Origin: Calothrix sp. NIES-4105
GTDB lineage: Bacteria > Cyanobacteriota > Cyanobacteriia > Cyanobacteriales > Nostocaceae
NCBI RefSeq assembly: GCF_002368415.1
Contig: NZ_AP018290.1
Location: forward strand, 1,863,470-1,927,469
Length of the DNA: 64,000 nucleotides
Direction: 5' to 3'
In this document: in pieces, positions 52,644-61,486 of the stretch
How the letters are laid out: every line of letters starts with the position of its first letter
How positions within the stretch are numbered: the first letter of the stretch is position 1
Position numbers and translations under genes: made by a program
The notes under the pieces: generated by a model
What the model was told of the DNA's origin: nothing
The model's database searches: none
Seen by the model: only the letters and a program-made list of their open reading frames with translations

Positions 52644-53357
52644 CTATGCCTTAGCTTTGCATACTCGCAAGTTTTCGCGCGCTTCGGGATGGGAGACAAA
52701 GTAATCTTGCAGCCAGTCGCAACCGCGCGTGAGTAATTCATCTAACCCGCCAACCCGCCACACCTTGGCAGTGCTGTCATTAGATACAGTGACGATGTAC
52801 TGTCCATCAGGACTAAATGCCGCACCTGTAACCGCATTCTGATCCGCTTTAAGGTCAGCAAGTAATCTGGCATTTACATCCCATACCTTGGCAGTACCGT
52901 CACCAGATGCAGTGACGATGCGCTGTCCGTCAGAACTAAATGCCGCACTCTTGACTGTATCCTCATGTCCTTTAAGGTCAGCAAGCAACTTGCCATTTAT
53001 ATTCCATACCTTGGCAGTACCGTCACCAGATGCAGTGACGATGCGCTGTCCATTGGGACTAAATGCCGCATTTGTAACCCAACTTTGATGCCCTTTGAGG
53101 TCAGCAAGCAACTTGCCATTTATATTCCATACCTTGGCTGTTTCGTCACCAGATGCAGTGATAATACGCTGTCCGTCTAGATTAAATGCCGCACTTGTAA
53201 CATATTTATGATGTCCTTTGAGGTCAGCAAGCAACTTACCATTTACATCCCATACTTTGGCAGTTTTGTCCCCAGATGCAGTGACTATGCGCTGTCCGTC
53301 AGGACTAAATGCAGCACTTGTGACCTCATCTTGATGTCCTTTGAGGTCAGCAAGCAA
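52644..53357 (-). pseudogene. WD40 part of a disrupted kinase-WD40 gene
   Basis: The frame encodes five near-identical WD40 units ('AAFSPDGQRIVTASGDGTAKVW' type) of 41 residues each, visible as a 123-bp tandem DNA repeat from about 52852 to 53349, and a C-terminal tail with two cysteines ('RGCDWLQDY'). The frame continues upstream into the sequence at 53366-53385 but out of frame with the kinase. It has no start of its own, so it is the severed rear of the receptor gene. Confidence 0.8.
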
Positions 53358-53365
53358 CTTACCAT

Positions 53366-53977
53366 TTACATCCCATACTTATTCTGTTGTTCTGGTGGCA
53401 TGTATCCAAAAATACCAATTACTACGGTACTACTTGATTGCCCTTGAGCATTTGCTCCCAGTGTGCCAATTTCTTTAACTGCTCCAAAATCAATTAATAC
53501 AATCTTGCCATCGCGGCGCCGCATCAAATTTTGTGGCTTTATATCCCGATGTATAATACCTTTATTATGAACAAATGCTAAAACTTCTAGAATATCGATA
53601 AGAAGTCTTGATACTTCAGCCTCACTTCGAGTTACACCTGGGATAATTTCTTTTGTTAAATCATATCCATCAATGAATTCTTGGACTAGATAAAATTCCC
53701 CGTCTTCTGGAAAATGTGCAAGCAGTTGGGGTATTTGGGAATGTGATTTGCCTAGTTGGTATAAAAATTTTGCTTCTTTGTCAAAGAATTTATTAACTAG
53801 AGTTGCTCGCTCGTGGTTTAGGTTTTGTATTTTAAGATGTTTTACAACACAAATAGGTTGTTCTGGTAAGAATAAGTCGTTTGCTAGGTAAGTATCACCA
53901 AAACCTCCTCCTCCTAAGTGAGCGGAGATTTTGTAGCGATTATTAAGTGTTCTACTAATCAAAGTATTTGTACTCAT
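53366..53977 (-). pseudogene. Kinase part of a disrupted kinase-WD40 gene
   Basis: The frame starts normally and encodes the kinase N-lobe and the front of the C-lobe ('LGGGGFGDTYLAND', 'ICVVKHL', 'IHRDIKPQNLM', 'IDFGAVKE', 'GYMPPEQQN') and then stops after about 203 residues. The expected rest of the C-lobe and the linker are missing, and 'VWDVNGKLL' of a propeller unit follows out of frame. A deletion of several hundred bases has removed the middle. The protein is probably inactive. Confidence 0.8.
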
Positions 53978-54389
53978 GCACTTTTTGTCCTAGTAGCAGT
54001 TGGTCAAAGCATAGAAAGCTATACAACAATAAAATAAATATAATTTTTTATATAATTTTTAGCTTTCTTTCGTTTTTTTGTTTAGAGTTTTATTGGCGCC
54101 AAACAATAACTCCAAAATGTATATTTTTGGGTGAAAGTGTTTATTTTAGGCTTAACTGTATGTAATTATATTGAGTTTATCGTGAAAGCTGATACTAGGG
54201 GAATTTGTTTTGTTTTTTGTAACAATTGATTGATCCCCCCAACCAGAGTTAATAAGGGGGGCTAAAAATCTAGTTATTTGCTGCTTTTCTAATATAGTTG
54301 TCCTTAATCATTTGTCAAATTTGCAGATTATAGAAACGCGAAATTTACGCATTTTTTACAATTCTTATCTTTTCCCACCCTTATTAAGG
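53978..54389. other. Intergenic region before MITE-like copy B
   Basis: About 410 AT-rich bases. CCCCCCTAAC-like phosphate-poor runs near 54235-54265 are common cyanobacterial dispersed repeats. One GGCGCC at about 54096. No gene. Confidence 0.45.
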
Positions 54390-54554
54390 CTACGGTGTAC
54401 ACACATCTTTAATAACCCCCTTCTTTTCCCCCCTTTGTGTCCTTTGTGTTCTTTGTGGTTTATCTCTTTAAAGAACCACAAAGGCACGAAGGACACAAAG
54501 AAAGAGAAGAAAGAGAAGAAAGAGAAGAAAAAGAGACTTGTGTGTACGCTGTTG
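54390..54554. mobile_element. MITE-like palindromic element, copy B
   Basis: A 165-bp element with the same termini as copy A (CTACGGTGTACACACAT; the right end is diverged). Flanked by the 10-bp direct duplication CTTATTAAGG (54080s side: 54380-54389 and 54555-54564). Its right arm carries an extra run of AGAGAAGAA units, which explains the length difference from copy A. Confidence 0.8.
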
Positions 54555-54584
54555 CTTATTAAGGGGGGTTAGGGGGGATCATTT

Positions 54585-56912
54585 TTAGGTAAGTTCTTGG
54601 AGTAGAGTTTGTGTTTCTTCTGCTTCTGGTAGCATTCCTAGTTTTTCAAAGTTATCTAATGCTTTAATTGCCCATTCATGAGCTTCTGCTAAATTACCTT
54701 GGGCTTTTGCTAAGTTAGATAATGAACGTTGACAAAATGCGGTGCGACTTTTATCTTGGTGCGCTTCTGCTACGCGCAGTCCTTCTGTTAATAATGATTC
54801 TGCTTGGTTGAGGCGCCCTTGTTTAATTGCAATTTCAGCTAACCAATTTTGTGTACAATATATGGCGCGGCGCCAATTTAATAATTGTGCGTGTTCTAAA
54901 GCTTCTTGAAAGATAGGCAATGCTTGGTCATATTTTTGATTTTTAAAGAGAATTTCACCTTGATAGTAGCGAATTTGCACTAGTTGCCGCAGTCGTTGGT
55001 TTTCATCTAATTGTATATGCCCAAATAGTTGCATTGCTTGAGTAAACCAAGTTTGTGCTTCTTCATATCTTTGCTGTTGAATGCGTAAAACTCCTATATC
55101 TTTAGCCAAGCTCAATATAAATAAAGGTTCTTGATAATGACGGAGTTCCCAAGCTTTTGTAAATAGCTCGTCTGCTTCTTCTAACTGTTTTTGCTTACCC
55201 ATTGAGGTGAGAGTCCAAGCACGGTCAACTATTATTTTTGCTGCTACTGCCCAATCTCCACGTTGTTCTGCTGCTTGAATTAACCATGCTGTCCAGGTTA
55301 TGCGGTCGTCCCAGTATTGTAAACGGGTTTCGCGTCTGCCTATTATATGGGTGTATGCTTCTATGTTTTGCCAAAACTGCAACATTTCGGTGTATCGACC
55401 TTTAACCATACACCACTCAATCACGACTTGCAAATTTTGCCATTCTTCTAAACCGTCAAATTCCCCTTGCCATTCTTTTGCATCTTGTTGAGCATACCTT
55501 TGAGAAAAGCTTAAATACCAACTAATCCACCTTTCTCTCGCTTCTGCTTCAAATTCTGGACGCGCGCTAAGTTCACCAAGCGCATATTCACGAGTTAATG
55601 GCAACATACTGTAGCGGTTATTTTCTTGTCTAACTAAAGACAGTCCTCGTAACCGAGCTAAGTCATTATTTATTTTATTATTTTCAGTGTCAGGCGCCGC
55701 TACTTGTACGAGTGCATCTTGTAAAGCAGGTGTAGAAAATAATGCAAGTGCCATTAATAACTTGTGCGCTGTTTGTCCTTCGAGTGGTTTTACTGATGTT
55801 TCAAAGCAAAAACGGGCAACATCTCCTGTAGATTTAGATACTCCTCCCAAAACTTCTTTAATCGGGTAGCCATTTGCTAGCTGTCCAATTGCGTAGCTGA
55901 TGGCAACTGGAATACCACCTGTCATTTTATATAATGCTTGAGAATCTTTATCGCTAAGAGATACGCCTTTTTCCTTAGCTTCGTGTCGAATTAAACAAAG
56001 ACCATCTTCTTCTGGCATTGATGTTAACCGCACGGGAACAAAGACTATTTGCTCGCGCGTTGTGATTACAGCTTTAACATTTGCTGGTAACTCATATAAA
56101 AACGCTAGAACATCCTGCTGGTTTTCCACCGTTTCCAAATTATCGACGATGAGCAGCGTGCGTTGACACGAGAGAGCATCTTTAATTATGTCTAATTGCT
56201 CCTCGAAACTTATTCCTGTAATCTCTAAACCTAATACGCGCGCAATCTGTTGGAAAATATCTAATAGAGTTTTGCGTGGCGCCAGACTCGGCAAAAAACC
56301 AGATGGGGTTAGATAATATCGTTTGGCTGAAGTAAAGATAATGACATGGAAGGTCGGAATACCTAAAAAAGCTTCGTTGTTGTGACTTGCGTGTAAACAG
56401 CGGTAAGCAGCTTCTATCACAAGCGTAGTTTTGCCCACACCTCCAATACCATCGACGCTAACCAAATGTGCTGCATGTCGGGTTGAAAACAACTCCAGAA
56501 GTCTAGCTATTTCCTCTTCTCGACCAATAAAATTAGTGCAACTGGGAGCAGGTAGGTTGTGACGTAAACTTTTAATAGGAGTAGGCGAAAAAACTAAACG
56601 TGGTTCAATTGGCGTTATTTCGCTATCGTCACTTATACTACTTAGGTCAGTTAGTATCTTTTCTAGCACGAATCTTAGAGTATTAATGCGGACTTTATGC
56701 TCTGTTGCTTCTGATAATAATTCCCAAAGTTTTGGACAAAAAACTCGCTGTACCGTGCTGTTAGAATACCCAGTAATGTGAATATCTTTAAGCTTTTTTC
56801 CTTGTAAAACCTGCTCAAGGATGCTTTTTTGCACGTCATTAAAAGACCTTCCCGTTTTAGAAAGGACTAGAGCATTAGCCACCGTTACAAGTTCCGACAT
56901 TTCAGTAACCAT
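54585..56912 (-). CDS. NB-ARC (STAND) ATPase with TPR-like C-terminus
   Basis: The 775-residue protein has an N-terminal helix-turn-helix domain ('LSKTGRSFNDVQKSILEQVL', 'ITGYSNSTVQRVFCPKLWELLSEA') of the vMAP-N type found in cyanobacterial STAND proteins. An NB-ARC domain follows with 'FIGREEEIARLLELF', Walker A 'GIGGVGKTTL' (155-164), Walker B 'LLIVDNLE' and 'TTREQ'-type sensor. Residues about 430-775 are TPR-like repeats ('AEEADELFTKAWELR' and similar). Such proteins are switch-like oligomerising ATPases used in signalling, programmed cell death and defence. No effector domain is visible, so the outcome is unclear. Confidence 0.88.
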   Translation of the reverse strand: MVTEMSELVTVANALVLSKTGRSFNDVQKSILEQVLQGKKLKDIHITGYSNSTVQRVFCPKLWELLSEATEHKVRINTLRFVLEKILTDLSSISDDSEITPIEPRLVFSPTPIKSLRHNLPAPSCTNFIGREEEIARLLELFSTRHAAHLVSVDGIGGVGKTTLVIEAAYRCLHASHNNEAFLGIPTFHVIIFTSAKRYYLTPSGFLPSLAPRKTLLDIFQQIARVLGLEITGISFEEQLDIIKDALSCQRTLLIVDNLETVENQQDVLAFLYELPANVKAVITTREQIVFVPVRLTSMPEEDGLCLIRHEAKEKGVSLSDKDSQALYKMTGGIPVAISYAIGQLANGYPIKEVLGGVSKSTGDVARFCFETSVKPLEGQTAHKLLMALALFSTPALQDALVQVAAPDTENNKINNDLARLRGLSLVRQENNRYSMLPLTREYALGELSARPEFEAEARERWISWYLSFSQRYAQQDAKEWQGEFDGLEEWQNLQVVIEWCMVKGRYTEMLQFWQNIEAYTHIIGRRETRLQYWDDRITWTAWLIQAAEQRGDWAVAAKIIVDRAWTLTSMGKQKQLEEADELFTKAWELRHYQEPLFILSLAKDIGVLRIQQQRYEEAQTWFTQAMQLFGHIQLDENQRLRQLVQIRYYQGEILFKNQKYDQALPIFQEALEHAQLLNWRRAIYCTQNWLAEIAIKQGRLNQAESLLTEGLRVAEAHQDKSRTAFCQRSLSNLAKAQGNLAEAHEWAIKALDNFEKLGMLPEAEETQTLLQELT

Positions 56913-57338
56913 CGGTTAGTACCGCTTTCATTACTCCTTGTAGTGAGCTTAACCTATATTCGCAAAAATTTTATACTTTGGACTAATTAAGCGAACAAAC
57001 TGAAAATGTTGAATATTCTGAACTAACTAGTTGAATATAGAAATGAAATTTACTATACAAAATCAGTAATACTTTTGATACTTTATAAGCAAAAGCCTAT
57101 ATTGCCTTATTTTGCATTATAGGGGAACGATACAATATGGCTCAGAACTTTGCTCAATGAAATGTTGGAGGTGTAATTCCCATATAGTACATAATCATTC
57201 ATTAGAAGATGGTTATATAAATAATTTAGTACCAATTAATAATTTTGCTTCATACAATAATGTTGACATTGTTGAAAAATTTATACTTAAGTATTTGCTA
57301 AGAGATAATGTCTTTGTTTTCTTAAAACACTTAAAATT
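56913..57338. other. Divergent region between the two NB-ARC genes
   Basis: About 425 AT-rich bases presumably holding both promoters. A frame at 57112-57366 contains 'CWRC' but has no ribosome site and overlaps the next gene, so it is not called. Confidence 0.45.
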
Positions 57339-58868
57339 ATGTACACTAGACAGCGCGCGACTTTAAAAGCTTCTGAGTCAGGAAAAAGTAAAATTCAACA
57401 AGCTAGGAAAAGAAGAGGCTGGATTATAGAAGATGATAGATGGTTATCTGAAGCAACAGAAATTATCAGCCGTAACGGTGTTAGGGGCGCGGGTGTTGCT
57501 CTTATTACTTGGAAACGCTTCTTACAAGCTAAACTTCGTATTGAAGCTGATACTTTCAAGGCTTTCTGCCAAGTGTTAGGTTTGAACTGGGAAGATGTTG
57601 TAGATACAAATAGCAATGTAGATTTAAGTTTGGCGCCTCCTCTTTCTAGTTTCTGTGGTCGTACAAAGGAACTAAGAGAGCTTGAGCAATGGCTGCAAGA
57701 ACGTTGTCGATTAATTGTGATCTATGGAATGGGGGGAATTGGCAAAAAAGCTTTAACTCGGCAGTTGGTGGAGAAAATTTCTCACAAGTATGATTATGTA
57801 ATTTGGCGTTCGTTAGAGTCGGCGCCACCTTTTCAAGATTTTTGCACTGAATTGGCGCAATTTTTATGTAAAGAGCAAAATAATGAAGTTGATATTTCGC
57901 AGTTGATGCAGTGTTTGCATCAGCAAAAGTGTTTGCTTGTGTTGGAAGCTTGGGAAGAGATAACAAGTGATAACAGTGAAGATTATGATGAGTACTGTGA
58001 TTTTTTCAAGCGAGTTGCAAAAGAAACTCATCAAAGCAGTGTTTTATTGCTGAGTCGAGAAACTCCAAGAAATATAAAATTTTTAGAGAGTAACTTTGTC
58101 CGTTTACTAAGATTGGGTTCTTTAACACCTGAAGAGGCAAGAGAAATCTTGATAGCTGAGGGTTTGTCTGGCACACCTGATAAATTAGAGGCATTTAGTC
58201 TACGCTATAGTAACCCGTGGATACTCAAAAAAGTTGCAAGTAAGGTTCGTACTGTATTTGATGGAGAGGTGTCTAACTTTGTTGAAAATACGTCGGTGTT
58301 TGTTGATAATGAAATTATGGATTTCTTAGATAATCAATTTAATCAGTTATCTGAATTAGAAAAAAAGGTTATTTATTGGATTGCGATTAGACGTAATACG
58401 GCTTCATGGAATCAATTGGTCGAAGATAAGGCTCATTTTTTAAGTTATGACCTGCTTTTTCAGACTTTAGATTATTTGATACAAGGACGCTCTTTAGTAA
58501 ATAAAAATGTAGATGAAGTACCGATAATTTATACATTAGAGCCAGTAATTTTAAAGTATACTACTAACCGCTTTGCTGAAGAAGCTTGTCAGCAAATTAT
58601 TCAGATAACGAAAAGCCAGATTATTCAGGGGAATGAGCTTTTTTTTAGCCATTCTTTTGTTACGGAAAATACTGATGATGATGATTTGAATCAACAGCAG
58701 GTTAGACGTATTGTTAAGTCAATTCAAGATAAGTTATTAGATAAGTTCAAGAGTTGGCAAGGGGTGCAGGATGAGTTAATGAGGGTTTTATCTTTGTTGG
58801 AAGAGAAAGGATTATTACATGGGTATGGGCGCCGGAATATTTCTAGATTACTTACACTACATGTTTAA
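57339..58868 (+). CDS. NB-ARC ATPase with altered Walker motifs and lost WD40 part
   Basis: The 509-residue protein has an N-terminal helix-turn-helix module ('RGWIIEDDRWLSEATEIIS', 'TWKRFLQAKLRIEADTFKAF'), then an NB-ARC domain. The Walker A reads 'GMGGIGKK' (130-137) with Lys where Thr/Ser is usual, and the Walker B reads 'LLVLEAW' with Glu where Asp is usual. 'LLLSRE' keeps the sensor motif. In related cyanobacterial proteins the 'GYAGGN.LNLL' segment that ends here ('GYGRRNISRLLTLHV') is followed by a WD40 propeller, which is absent. Probably an inactive or decaying receptor, though a binding role is possible. Confidence 0.82.
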   Translation: MYTRQRATLKASESGKSKIQQARKRRGWIIEDDRWLSEATEIISRNGVRGAGVALITWKRFLQAKLRIEADTFKAFCQVLGLNWEDVVDTNSNVDLSLAPPLSSFCGRTKELRELEQWLQERCRLIVIYGMGGIGKKALTRQLVEKISHKYDYVIWRSLESAPPFQDFCTELAQFLCKEQNNEVDISQLMQCLHQQKCLLVLEAWEEITSDNSEDYDEYCDFFKRVAKETHQSSVLLLSRETPRNIKFLESNFVRLLRLGSLTPEEAREILIAEGLSGTPDKLEAFSLRYSNPWILKKVASKVRTVFDGEVSNFVENTSVFVDNEIMDFLDNQFNQLSELEKKVIYWIAIRRNTASWNQLVEDKAHFLSYDLLFQTLDYLIQGRSLVNKNVDEVPIIYTLEPVILKYTTNRFAEEACQQIIQITKSQIIQGNELFFSHSFVTENTDDDDLNQQQVRRIVKSIQDKLLDKFKSWQGVQDELMRVLSLLEEKGLLHGYGRRNISRLLTLHV

Positions 58869-58979
58869 CGTTGGCGCCTCCTAAACTGCGCTCTTCAAAA
58901 CTTTCTTACTCTCTCCTCTGTGCCCTCTGTGACGGGCGTGGTAAAAAAAGAAGATGTTTATTGAAAAATCACACGTGAT

Positions 58980-59040
58980 GGTGCGTGACTGCATTTTAAT
59001 TTTTAATACTTAGTGAGGTTTGTCGAGGCAGTCACGCACC
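58980..59040. repeat. Hairpin repeat with 13-bp arms
   Basis: GGTGCGTGACTGC and GCAGTCACGCACC pair perfectly around a 35-base AT-rich loop, between NB-ARC and SLH genes. It resembles dispersed cyanobacterial hairpin repeats. Confidence 0.65.
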
Positions 59041-59076
59041 CTACGGTAATAATTAACGCACGCTTATCGGGTATAA

Positions 59077-59754
59077 TTAACGTGCTTCTGGGGGTTCTGG
59101 TGCAACGGGTGTGTCGGGTTGTTTTTGCTGACGCTGTAGATATTGACTTAGTAAGTATGCCATTTCTCCGCGCGTCATTGGTTTTAAGGGTAGGAGATTA
59201 CCTTGTGCGTCGGTGCTGGCAAACCCTTCGGAAATAACGGTGGCTATAGCTCTTCTTGACCATTCAGGGATTGACGCTTTGTCTGGATATGCTGCTAAAA
59301 TCTCGTTTACTGTTTCGTCGGGAAATTGGAATACTCCGTATGCTTGGGCAAATATTGCCATTGCTTCCGCGCGTGTGACTCTTTGGTTGGGAAAAAATAA
59401 GTTGTTTCGATATCCGCGCATAATATCGGTTTTTAAGACTGTTTGGATATCATTGTATGCCCAGTGGGAAGGGGGAACATCGGCGACGGGAATACTCTCT
59501 TTCGGTAAGTTAACACGTTTGTTGAGTCTAAATGCTTTTACCATTATCGATGCTAATTCAGCTCTACTAATCATTCGTTCTGGGTAAAATTGACCATCGG
59601 AGAATTTACTCATTAAATTAGCGGCAACCACTTTTGATATGGGGTCTGTGGGTTGTGCTGCTGCTGATTGAGTTTCTTTTACTTCCGCATAAACACTGAT
59701 AGGCAGTGATAGTAGTATTGCGACGAACGAAAGTGTACTAATTAGCTTACGCAT
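59077..59754 (-). CDS. SLH-domain protein
   Basis: The 225-residue protein starts with a signal peptide ('LISTLSFVAILLSLPISVYA'). Three SLH repeats follow: 'FSDGQFYPERMISRAELASIMVKAF', 'VPPSHWAYNDIQTVLKTDIMRGYRNNLFFPNQRVTRAEAMAIFAQAY' (written here as its two halves) and 'PEWSRRAIATVISEGFASTDAQGN...MTRGEMAYLLSQYL'. A short Pro-rich tail ends the protein. SLH domains bind secondary polymers of the cell wall or, in cyanobacterial porins, peptidoglycan. It is small for a porin and may be a stand-alone envelope anchor. Confidence 0.88.
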   Translation of the reverse strand: MRKLISTLSFVAILLSLPISVYAEVKETQSAAAQPTDPISKVVAANLMSKFSDGQFYPERMISRAELASIMVKAFRLNKRVNLPKESIPVADVPPSHWAYNDIQTVLKTDIMRGYRNNLFFPNQRVTRAEAMAIFAQAYGVFQFPDETVNEILAAYPDKASIPEWSRRAIATVISEGFASTDAQGNLLPLKPMTRGEMAYLLSQYLQRQQKQPDTPVAPEPPEAR

Positions 59755-59849
59755 GGTTATTTTACTTTTAACTGCTATTAAAAAATAAAAACGTTGTATT
59801 TAAATAATATGACCAAGTTAAACTGACTTCGTTCCAAAAGGAAGTATAA

Positions 59850-60045
59850 AGTGCTGAGTGCTGAGTGCTGAGTAATAACTCATAACTCTGTACAGACGCG
59901 ATTAATCGCGTCTCTACTCATAACTCTGTACAGACGCGATTAATCGCGTCTCTACTCATAACTCTGTACAGACGCGATTAATCGCGTCTCTACTCATAAC
60001 TTTTAACCATACTCAGCACGAGCGCACTTTCTACTCAGCACTCTC
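59850..60045. repeat. STRR array and three 38-bp tandem palindromes
   Basis: Heptamer repeats (59850-59873 and 60009-60045) bracket three 38-base tandem units (about 59885-60001), each containing the palindrome with arms TACAGACGCGATT and AATCGCGTCTCTA. The unit is the GTAGAGACG family in variant form. Confidence 0.85.
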
Positions 60046-60096
60046 CTGGTAGGATAGTGAGATTATGTGTTGATTGGATTATCAGGAGTTTTAGGA

Positions 60097-60804
60097 ATGA
60101 GCGCAGCAGACCCCGCGAAGTTGATGAAGCAAGAGGTTGGTAAGGCCGCCGCAGCTTTGGTTAAGTCTGGTACTATAGTTGGGTTGGGTACAGGTTCAAC
60201 TACGGCGTTTGCTATTGAGTACATTGGCGAACGTCTTAAGTCGGGCGAGTTGAAGGATATTGTCGGGGTTCCAACTTCGTTTCAAGCTGAAGTTTTGGCC
60301 AAGGAATATGGTATTCCTCTAACTACCCTTGATGCTATTGATCATATTGATATTGCCATTGACGGCGCCGATGAAGTTGACCCACAGAAAAATTTAATCA
60401 AAGGTGGTGGCGCCGCTCATACGCGCGAGAAGGTTGTAGACTATCTGGCAAACCAGTTTGTTGTAGTTGTTGATGGCGGTAAAGTGGTTGATAAGCTTGG
60501 TTCTATATTTGCTGTTCCTGTGGAAGTCATACCTATGGCAGTGACTCCTGTAACCAATGCTCTTAAAAAGCTGGGTGGTAAACCTGAACTTCGTATGGGT
60601 GTTAAAAAAGCAGGGCCTGTTATCACTGACCAAGGTAATATGGTTATTGATGTTAGGTTTGATGATATCCCTGACCCTGTTAACTTGGAGATGACGCTCA
60701 ATAATATTCCTGGTGTTTTAGAGAATGGAATATTTGTTAATTGTGCGGATATAGTCTTAGTTGGCGAAGTTGTTGATAACCAACCTGTCGTCAGACAATT
60801 GTAA
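60097..60804 (+). CDS. rpiA: Ribose-5-phosphate isomerase A
   Basis: RpiA interconverts ribose-5-phosphate and ribulose-5-phosphate in the Calvin and pentose-phosphate cycles. The 235-residue protein (from ATG 60097; a GTG 30 bases upstream is less likely) has '[17 protein letters not shown]', '[24 protein letters not shown]' with catalytic Asp, Glu and Lys residues, and '[13 protein letters not shown]' near the end. All family landmarks are in place. An AGGAG site lies before the chosen ATG. It is a single gene. Confidence 0.96.
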   Translation: MSAADPAKLMKQEVGKAAAALVKSGTIVGLGTGSTTAFAIEYIGERLKSGELKDIVGVPTSFQAEVLAKEYGIPLTTLDAIDHIDIAIDGADEVDPQKNLIKGGGAAHTREKVVDYLANQFVVVVDGGKVVDKLGSIFAVPVEVIPMAVTPVTNALKKLGGKPELRMGVKKAGPVITDQGNMVIDVRFDDIPDPVNLEMTLNNIPGVLENGIFVNCADIVLVGEVVDNQPVVRQL

Positions 60805-60884
60805 ATCAACTAAATCAAATATAAAGTTCCGAATGCAGGGTGTAGAGTATGAACTTTACACTCAGCACTCAGCACTCATAACTT

Positions 60885-61112
60885 TTAATGTGTTTTCTCG
60901 TCTATATTTATATGCCACAACCGTTCTAAGAAAGCGATGCGATTACGATGTGTGGTAATTTTATATTTTTTGTAACCTACAATACTTAGCAATACTATTA
61001 CAGGAATTGCGATAACAAGATATCCTGCGTAATTAGATATTGACTCAGAATGACTTTTAACTTGAACTGGCGCCGAGGGATTAACGGACTGTGATATTTG
61101 ATGGGAGCGCAT
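60885..61112 (-). CDS. Small single-pass membrane protein
   Basis: The 75-residue protein has a polar N-terminus, one helix ('GYLVIAIPVIVLLSIVGY') and a basic cytoplasmic tail ('KKYKITTHRNRIAFLERLWHI'). Similar small cyanobacterial proteins ('..R..IA.LER.W..') are common and unassigned. Near the end of rpiA but on the other strand. Confidence 0.6.
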   Translation of the reverse strand: MRSHQISQSVNPSAPVQVKSHSESISNYAGYLVIAIPVIVLLSIVGYKKYKITTHRNRIAFLERLWHINIDEKTH

Positions 61113-61486
61113 TTTAACCTCTAACTAACTATCAACTGGCAACGTGTACAAACAACTACTTCAGGGATTATTCCCTTATTTCCTGATGATTAACTGTAAA
61201 TTTTTTTTGTCAGGTTTTATTTAACTCGGCAATAATTAGTACAGAAACGTCTGTTTATGTAACATTTCTGTACGCACGAAGCTAAATATGCGAATTTTAT
61301 TTGCTTTTATTTTCCTGTGTATAAAGAAATTAATAGCTAATTACCCTGACAAGGCAAATCTACCTAAAAGGGGATTACACATAAATGTAATCACATACAT
61401 AGATTCTAGCCGAAGCATAAACGATTTTGTATGATGAAATTACAATGATATAAATAGATACATTTAATCTCATCTCTACTTATATA
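61113..61486. other. Intergenic region before the aldo/keto reductase
   Basis: About 370 bases, AT-rich, with no gene or strong hairpin recognised. The promoter of the reductase should lie here. Confidence 0.45.

Noticed and set aside
52888-53447. Plus-strand frames within the WD40 region at 53 kb
   Set aside because: They are mirror readings of the 123-bp repeats on the other strand.
57112-57366. 84-residue frame with a CWRC motif
   Set aside because: No ribosome site, overlap with the NB-ARC start and no recognisable pattern beyond two cysteines.
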